27,889 bases of DNA from Azospirillum brasilense. GTDB lineage: Bacteria; Pseudomonadota; Alphaproteobacteria; Rickettsiales; UBA3002. Within the stretch, counting starts at the first letter, position 1; the number at the start of each line of letters is the position of its first letter. The notes under the pieces are model-generated. The model had not been told where the DNA came from and did not search any database. It worked only from the letters and a program-made list of their open reading frames with translations. The stretch lies in the NCBI GenBank assembly GCA_003241645.1, contig QFOX01000024.1:1-27889 (forward strand), in the 5' to 3' direction. The position numbers and the translations under genes are program-made. Below, piece by piece: positions 23,302-27,889 of the stretch.

Positions 23302-25446
23302 TCACACCGCTTTCAATATCACCATCGCCTGGTCGTAATCGAACAATGCCAGCAGGATGCGCAAGGCACGCCCGCGCTCGCCCAGCAGGTTCATGTCACG
23401 GTGAAGAATGAGCTTGGCTTCGTCATGCGCCATGCGGATCAGCGGCAGGTGGTGCGCCATGTCGGCCAGCAGGAAATCCGGCAGACCCGTTTGCCGCGTG
23501 CCCAGCACATCGCCCGCGCCGCGCAGGCGCAAATCTTCTTCAGCGATGAGGAAGCCATCGTTGCTCTCACGCATGATGCGTAGACGATCGCGCGCGGTTT
23601 CCGATAATTTGCCGTGGTACAGCAAAATGCAGCGCGACGGGCGCTCGCTTCGCCCCACCCGCCCACGCAGCTGGTGCAATTGCGCCAGCCCGAAGCGTTC
23701 GGCATGTTCCACCACCATCACAGTGGCTTCAGGCACGTTCACGCCCACTTCCACCACCGTGGTGGCGACAAGCAACTGTTTATCGCCGAACGCGAAGGAC
23801 TGCATGACGGCTTCGCGCTCGGCCAGTTTCATTTGCCCATGCACCAGCGCGACCTTACCGGGGAAAATTTTCTCCAGCACGCGGGCGCGTTCTTCGGCGG
23901 CGGCAAGGTCGGCCACTTCGCTGTCCTCGTCCGGCGTTTCGATGAGCGGGCACACCCAATAGGCTTTCTCGCCGGTATCGAGCACGCGGCCCAGCGCCTC
24001 GATCACCTCGGCCATGCGCGCGCCCGGCACCGCGCGCGTGTCGATGGGTTTGCGCCCCGGCGGGCGCTCGGTGAGGCTGCTCACCTCCATGTCGCCATAG
24101 AGCGTCATGCACAGGCTACGCGGAATGGGCGTGGCGGTCATTTGCAGCAGGTGGGGCGCGTCGCCCTTGGCGGTGAGTTTCATGCGCTGGCCCACGCCGA
24201 ATCGGTGCTGTTCATCCACCACCACAAGGCCAAGCTTCTGGAACGTCACCTCGTCCTGGAACAGCGCATGGGTGCCCACCACCAGCTTCACCGCGCCGCT
24301 GGCCAGCGCCGCTTGCAGCTTTTCGCGCTCAGGCTTTTTCATTTTGCCGGAAAGCAGGGCAATGGGCATGCGCAGCGCATCGGCCAGCGGTTGCAGGCTT
24401 TGCAAATGCTGGCGCGCCAGCAGGTCGGTCGGCGCCATCAGGCAGGCCTGAAAGCCAGATGCCACCACCTGCGCCATGGCCGCGAAGGCCAGAATGGTCT
24501 TGCCGCTGCCCACGTCGCCCTGCAGCAGGCGCAGCATGCGGTGGCCGGAGCGCATATCGTTCAGCAATTCTTCCAGCACGCGCTGCTGGCCGCTGGTGAA
24601 GGTGAAGGGCAGCGCTTTCATCAGCGCCATCATCACCTGCATATTCGGTTCGATCACGCAGCCCGATTCGCGCTGCTGGTTGCGGCGCGACAGCGCCAGC
24701 GCCACCTGCCCGGCCAACAATTCATCGTAGGCAAGGCGCGTGCGGGCCACGCCCTGCGGCGTGATATCTTCGGCTTCAATCGGCGCATGCAGTGCGCGCA
24801 GCGCATGGTGGAAGCTTGGCCAGCCGCGCTGCTCCAGCAATTTGGCGTCCTGCCATTCGGGCAGCACGGTTACCTTCTCCACCGCTTGTTTGATGAGGCG
24901 TGAGAGCACTCGCTGCGACAGGCCCGCCACCAGCGGGTAGGACGGCGCCAGCGCCAGCACCTCGTCGCGCTTTTCCGGTGGGGCGATCACATCCGGATGG
25001 GAGATGATGGGGTTGCCATGCAGCATGTCCACCGTGCCGCAGAGCACGCGGCGCTGGCCCACCGGCAACTGGCGAATCAGGTAATCGCCCTTCACGGTGT
25101 AGAAATTCAGCGTGAGGATACCGGTCGCGTCGCGCACCAGCACTTTGTAGGGAATGCGGCGCTTGATGCGCGGCGGTGGTGTGTGGTCTACCACCTCCAC
25201 TTCAAGGGTGGCATAGTCGCCCTGCTTGAGCTGGGCGATCGCGCTGACCTGCCGCCGATCGATGCTGCCGGTGGGCAGGTGGAACACCAGATCGCGCAGG
25301 GTGGGAATGGGCTGCTCGGCAAGCTCGGCCCGCCGCCCGGTGAGCAGGCGCTGCATGGCCTGCGCCACGGCGGGCCCCACGCCCTTTAACGTGCTGACGC
25401 TGGCGAACCACGAGAAAAGCACGGGTGCGCGCAGCAGGGCTGCCAC
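23302..25446 (-). CDS. recG: ATP-dependent DNA helicase RecG
   Basis: RecG remodels stalled replication forks and branch-migrates Holliday junctions. The 714-aa protein starts with GTG at 25446, two bases after the upstream stop; the ribosome site is weak, and coupling to the upstream gene is likely. The N-terminal wedge/OB domain covers about residues 60-160 (GDYATLEVEVVDHTPPPRIK). Walker A is GDVGSGKT at 310-317, motif Ia is APTDLLARQH, and the DEQH box is at 411-414 with RFGV. Motif III is MTATPIPRSL, and motif VI is QLRGRVGRSERPSRC. Length and motifs are normal for the family (Escherichia coli 693 aa). Confidence 0.96.
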   Translation of the reverse strand: MAALLRAPVLFSWFASVSTLKGVGPAVAQAMQRLLTGRRAELAEQPIPTLRDLVFHLPTGSIDRRQVSAIAQLKQGDYATLEVEVVDHTPPPRIKRRIPYKVLVRDATGILTLNFYTVKGDYLIRQLPVGQRRVLCGTVDMLHGNPIISHPDVIAPPEKRDEVLALAPSYPLVAGLSQRVLSRLIKQAVEKVTVLPEWQDAKLLEQRGWPSFHHALRALHAPIEAEDITPQGVARTRLAYDELLAGQVALALSRRNQQRESGCVIEPNMQVMMALMKALPFTFTSGQQRVLEELLNDMRSGHRMLRLLQGDVGSGKTILAFAAMAQVVASGFQACLMAPTDLLARQHLQSLQPLADALRMPIALLSGKMKKPEREKLQAALASGAVKLVVGTHALFQDEVTFQKLGLVVVDEQHRFGVGQRMKLTAKGDAPHLLQMTATPIPRSLCMTLYGDMEVSSLTERPPGRKPIDTRAVPGARMAEVIEALGRVLDTGEKAYWVCPLIETPDEDSEVADLAAAEERARVLEKIFPGKVALVHGQMKLAEREAVMQSFAFGDKQLLVATTVVEVGVNVPEATVMVVEHAERFGLAQLHQLRGRVGRSERPSRCILLYHGKLSETARDRLRIMRESNDGFLIAEEDLRLRGAGDVLGTRQTGLPDFLLADMAHHLPLIRMAHDEAKLILHRDMNLLGERGRALRILLALFDYDQAMVILKAV

Positions 25447-25448
25447 GG

Positions 25449-26375
25449 TTACTGCCCCAGTTCGATGAGGTGGTTACGCGTTTCTTTATCCAGCGAGGTG
25501 ATGGCTTCTTCGCAGCGGTCGAACAGCCCGTCGCCGCGGTGCTGGTCCAGCATGTCGAAGCTGAGGCTGATGGTGTTCGAGAAGTCGGACTTGCCGCCGA
25601 ACACGATGCGGTGCGTACGCACGTTCCAGCGCAGGCGGTTGAGCACCACGCGGGCGGATTCGCGGCTCACATCCAGCAAGACCAGCCCCAGCGTGTGGTC
25701 CGACAGCGCGCAGACTACATCTTCCGTGCGGAAGGTGGATTTGCAGCAATTCGCCACATGCTTGATAAGTTCCACGCAGGCATCCTTGCCATAGCGCGCG
25801 AGGCTCTTCTCGTGCCGGTCGATGCGGATGGCGACGAACGCCGCCTGCATGCCGTTATTGGCGATGTAGGTGTTCAGCACGCGCAGGTACATCTCGGCGG
25901 TGGTGCGATCCGGCAGGCCGGTGGATGGGTCCAGCTGCTGCTGGCCTTCAAGGTTCAGCTTCAGGAAATCCTTCAGTTGCTGCTGGGCGCGGTTGTCGCG
26001 CTCGTTCGGCAGCACCAGTTGGAAACAGGCATCATGCCCCTGCGCCATCTGGCGGGAAATGGTGAATGGCAGGGCCAGCTCCTGCCCCATGCGGTGGCGC
26101 AGCTTGAAATCACGCTGGCGGGCGAGCATTTCGCCCACGTCCGGCGCGTCATCGTCGAATTCGAGGTCTTCCATCAGCGCTTCGGCCAGTTTGGGCGAAA
26201 GGATCTCGGCAAGGTCGCGGTCGTTCAGCTCGCCATCGGCATAGCCCAGCAGGTTGCAGGCGGTCTCGTTCGCGGTTTTGATGGAAAGGCGGCGCGCCGC
26301 GTTATTCTGGATAAGCACCACGATGCCATCGCCCTTGCGGCCGGCGGTATCGGTGGTCGGTTCAGTGGTCGTCAT
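25449..26375 (-). CDS. PAS and degenerate GGDEF domain protein
   Basis: The 308-aa cytosolic protein has a PAS-like domain at about residues 15-120 (IKTANETACNLLGYADGEL). A GGDEF-type fold follows at about 145-300, recognisable by DPSTGLPDR (the DxLTGLPNR start of the family) and FRTEDVVCALSDHTLGLVLL. In active diguanylate cyclases the latter region reads R-x-GGDEF; here residues 224-230 are LSDHTLG. The catalytic and metal-binding acidic residues are therefore missing, and cyclic-di-GMP synthesis is unlikely. A role as a sensor or protein-binding domain is possible. It lies 2 bp upstream of recG on the same strand, so it is probably co-transcribed. A GGGGGAA ribosome site supports the start. 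Confidence 0.75.
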   Translation of the reverse strand: MTTTEPTTDTAGRKGDGIVVLIQNNAARRLSIKTANETACNLLGYADGELNDRDLAEILSPKLAEALMEDLEFDDDAPDVGEMLARQRDFKLRHRMGQELALPFTISRQMAQGHDACFQLVLPNERDNRAQQQLKDFLKLNLEGQQQLDPSTGLPDRTTAEMYLRVLNTYIANNGMQAAFVAIRIDRHEKSLARYGKDACVELIKHVANCCKSTFRTEDVVCALSDHTLGLVLLDVSRESARVVLNRLRWNVRTHRIVFGGKSDFSNTISLSFDMLDQHRGDGLFDRCEEAITSLDKETRNHLIELGQ

Positions 26376-26397
26376 GCGGTTCCCCCGGCTTCAAGGC

Positions 26398-26425
26398 TTG
26401 CCAAATTGGCCTATGGCACTATGTT
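26398..26425 (+). promoter_or_regulatory. Candidate sigma70-type promoter for sdhE-mfd
   Basis: TTGCCA (26398-26403, five of six bases of TTGACA) and TATGTT (26420-26425, four of six of TATAAT) are 16 bp apart, in the 74-bp gap between divergent genes. They lie 25 bp before the sdhE start. This is the best promoter match in the window. Confidence 0.5.
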
Positions 26426-26449
26426 CCGCCCCACAAAGGAGTCAAGCAG

Positions 26450-26737
26450 ATGGTGGAGCCCACCCCCCAGAACATCGCCCTACCCCGTGAGCTGTGGCTG
26501 AAGCGCCTGCGCTACCGCAGCTGGCACCGCGGCTGCAAGGAGACCGACCTCGTGCTTGGCCGCTACTGCGACGCGCAGCTGGAAGCCATGGATGAGCGCG
26601 GCCTTGCGCTGTTCGAAGCGCTGCTGGACGAGGAAGATGCCGATATCTGGGCGTGGCTGACCGACAAGACCCCCTGCCCCAAGCCGGAATTCCTGCCGCT
26701 GCTGGACGCGCTGCGCCAAAGCGAGACGGCGGCGTAA
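26450..26737 (+). CDS. sdhE: FAD assembly factor SdhE (succinate dehydrogenase assembly factor 2 family)
   Basis: SdhE/SDHAF2 promotes covalent attachment of FAD to the flavoprotein subunit of succinate dehydrogenase. The 95-aa protein carries the family motif RGxxExD in YRSWHRGCKETDLVLGRY, followed by the helical bundle ALFEALLDEEDADIWAWL. AAAGGAG at 26435-26441 sets the start. It lies next to mfd with its stop directly abutting the mfd start, and recG is nearby on the opposite strand; this neighbourhood is common in alphaproteobacteria, as I recall it. The other TCA gene in the window, fumC, is far away and not linked. Confidence 0.93.
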   Translation: MVEPTPQNIALPRELWLKRLRYRSWHRGCKETDLVLGRYCDAQLEAMDERGLALFEALLDEEDADIWAWLTDKTPCPKPEFLPLLDALRQSETAA

Positions 26738-27889
26738 ATGACCGCCACCATTCCCACCCCGAAACCCGGCGAGCTGCTGGAGCTGGCGCATGTGCCGTTT
26801 GCCGCGCAGGCGCTGGTGCTGACGCGCCTTGCCCGCGAGCAGAAGCGCCCGCTGGTGCATGTGGGGGTGCAGGACAAGGATTGCGAGGCGCTGGCCGCAC
26901 TCTGCCAGTTCCTGGCACCAGAAATTCCGCTTTACCTGCTGCCCGCGTGGGACACGCTGCCCTATGACCGCGTATCGCCCTCGCCTCAGCTGCAATCGCA
27001 GCGGCTGGCGACCTTAAGCGCCATGGCGCAGGCCAAGCCGGGCACGCCCTATATCGTGCTGACCACGCTCAACGCCGCCACGCAGATGCTGCCGCCCAAG
27101 GATATGGTTGAAGGCGCCAATTTCAGTGTGCGCACCGGCGCCACGCTGGACCGCGACGCGCTGCTGAAATTCCTGACCGATAACGGCTATAGCCGCACCG
27201 GCAAGGTGATGGAAGCGGGTGAATATGCCGTGCGCGGCTCGCTGATCGACCTGTTCCCCGCCGGGGCGGAGGTGGCCATTCGCATTGACCTGTTCGGTGA
27301 CGAGGTGGAATCATTACGCAGCTTCGACCCGCTGACGCAGGTGAGCGACGCAACCGTGCCGCACTTCACGCTCGGCCCGGTGAGTGAGGTGCTGCTGCAG
27401 GCCGACACGATCGAACGTTTCCGCACGCGCTACCGCGAGCTGTTCGGCTCCGTCACCAAGGACGACCCGCTGTATGAGAGCATCTCCGCAGGCCGCCCCT
27501 ACCCCGGCATGGAACATTGGCTGCCGCTGTTCTACGACCGCCTCGGCCGCTTGAGCGACTACGCGCCCGAGGCCATGCTCTGCCACGACCACCGCATCAG
27601 TGCCCTGCATCAGGACCGCTGGGATACCGTGATGGATTATTACGGCGCGCGCCAGCAGCACGAAAAACTGAAAGACGCATGGGTGTACCACCCCGTGCCG
27701 CCGGAGAAATTCTTCGTCGATCCCGAACGGTTGGTGCTGCAATGGCAGCATGCGCCGCGCCTGTTGCTCACGCCTTATGCGCCTACGGCGGGTGGGGTTT
27801 CGCTGAATATTCTGTCGAGCCCGCAACTGCACACCAAGCGCCCCGGCGACGAACGCCACCCCGGCGAGGTGGTGCAGGATTATCTGGCC
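26738..27889 (+). CDS. mfd: Transcription-repair coupling factor Mfd, 5' part (3' end outside window)
   Basis: Mfd removes RNA polymerase stalled at lesions and recruits UvrA. The frame is open from ATG 26738, directly after the sdhE TAA, to the window end, giving 384 residues of a usual 1150 or so. The visible part is the UvrB-like module (domains D1a, D2, D1b): LPAWDTLPYDRVSPSPQ near 68-84, GYSRTGKVMEAGEYAVRG near 149-166, then LIDLFPAG and IDLFGDEVESLRSFDP. These match Mfd rather than UvrB. The RNA polymerase-interaction and RecG-like translocase domains lie beyond the window. No frameshift is seen. Confidence 0.95.
   Translation, partial: MTATIPTPKPGELLELAHVPFAAQALVLTRLAREQKRPLVHVGVQDKDCEALAALCQFLAPEIPLYLLPAWDTLPYDRVSPSPQLQSQRLATLSAMAQAKPGTPYIVLTTLNAATQMLPPKDMVEGANFSVRTGATLDRDALLKFLTDNGYSRTGKVMEAGEYAVRGSLIDLFPAGAEVAIRIDLFGDEVESLRSFDPLTQVSDATVPHFTLGPVSEVLLQADTIERFRTRYRELFGSVTKDDPLYESISAGRPYPGMEHWLPLFYDRLGRLSDYAPEAMLCHDHRISALHQDRWDTVMDYYGARQQHEKLKDAWVYHPVPPEKFFVDPERLVLQWQHAPRLLLTPYAPTAGGVSLNILSSPQLHTKRPGDERHPGEVVQDYLA

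Noticed and set aside
23614..24903. Long plus-strand open frame (about 430 codons) opposite recG
   Set aside because: RecG helicase motifs on the minus strand fix the coding frame; the plus-strand product is His/Gln/Arg-rich shadow sequence.
1..27889. Search for tRNA, rRNA, transposase, toxin-antitoxin or phage genes
   Set aside because: Reading the gaps and frames gave no cloverleaf-like sequence, transposase motif or paired small toxin genes; almost all space is taken by the listed genes.

Overview
The window is a GC-rich, densely coded chromosomal segment from a Gram-negative alphaproteobacterium. The evidence for that is gene order and content: rpsB-tsf-pyrH-frr-uppS-cdsA-dxr-rseP-bamA-skp-lpxD-fabZ-lpxA-lpxI-lpxB, with LpxI (not LpxH) as the UDP-diacylglucosamine hydrolase, a one-PDZ RseP, and a recG / sdhE / mfd neighbourhood. 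I cannot name the genus from the sequence. No tRNA, rRNA, CRISPR array, transposase or prophage gene was seen.

Region 1 (1-7976) is the accessory part. The 3' portion of fumC converges on a minus-strand cluster: a 719-aa protein of unknown family, a membrane-anchored protein with a chemoreceptor-like hairpin tip, and an exported intradiol-dioxygenase-fold protein that appears to lack the usual tyrosine iron ligands. The last two overlap by ATGA. Divergent from the 719-aa gene, across a 236-bp control region, is an 882-aa protein of unknown family built from two diverged copies of one module of about 350 residues. Weak motif similarity suggests the 719-aa protein may carry a third, more distant relative. 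This divergent pair is the best candidate for something undescribed.

Region 2 (7977-15812) is the translation and envelope-precursor block. rpsB has a structured leader, and a palindromic repeat sits between rpsB and tsf. tsf ends in a strong intrinsic terminator. A dispersed-type palindromic repeat and a small lipoprotein gene interrupt the usual tsf-pyrH junction. After that pyrH, frr, uppS, cdsA, dxr and rseP follow with short gaps or overlaps.

Region 3 (15813-23120) is outer-membrane biogenesis: bamA, skp, then lpxD-fabZ-lpxA-lpxI-lpxB. It combines porin assembly and chaperoning with the early lipid A pathway, and with FabZ, which draws on the same hydroxyacyl-ACP pool.

Region 4 (23121-27889) opens with a composite palindromic intergenic element at the lpxB/recG convergence. 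Next come recG and an upstream gene for a PAS plus degenerate GGDEF protein on the minus strand, then divergent sdhE and the 5' part of mfd on the plus strand.
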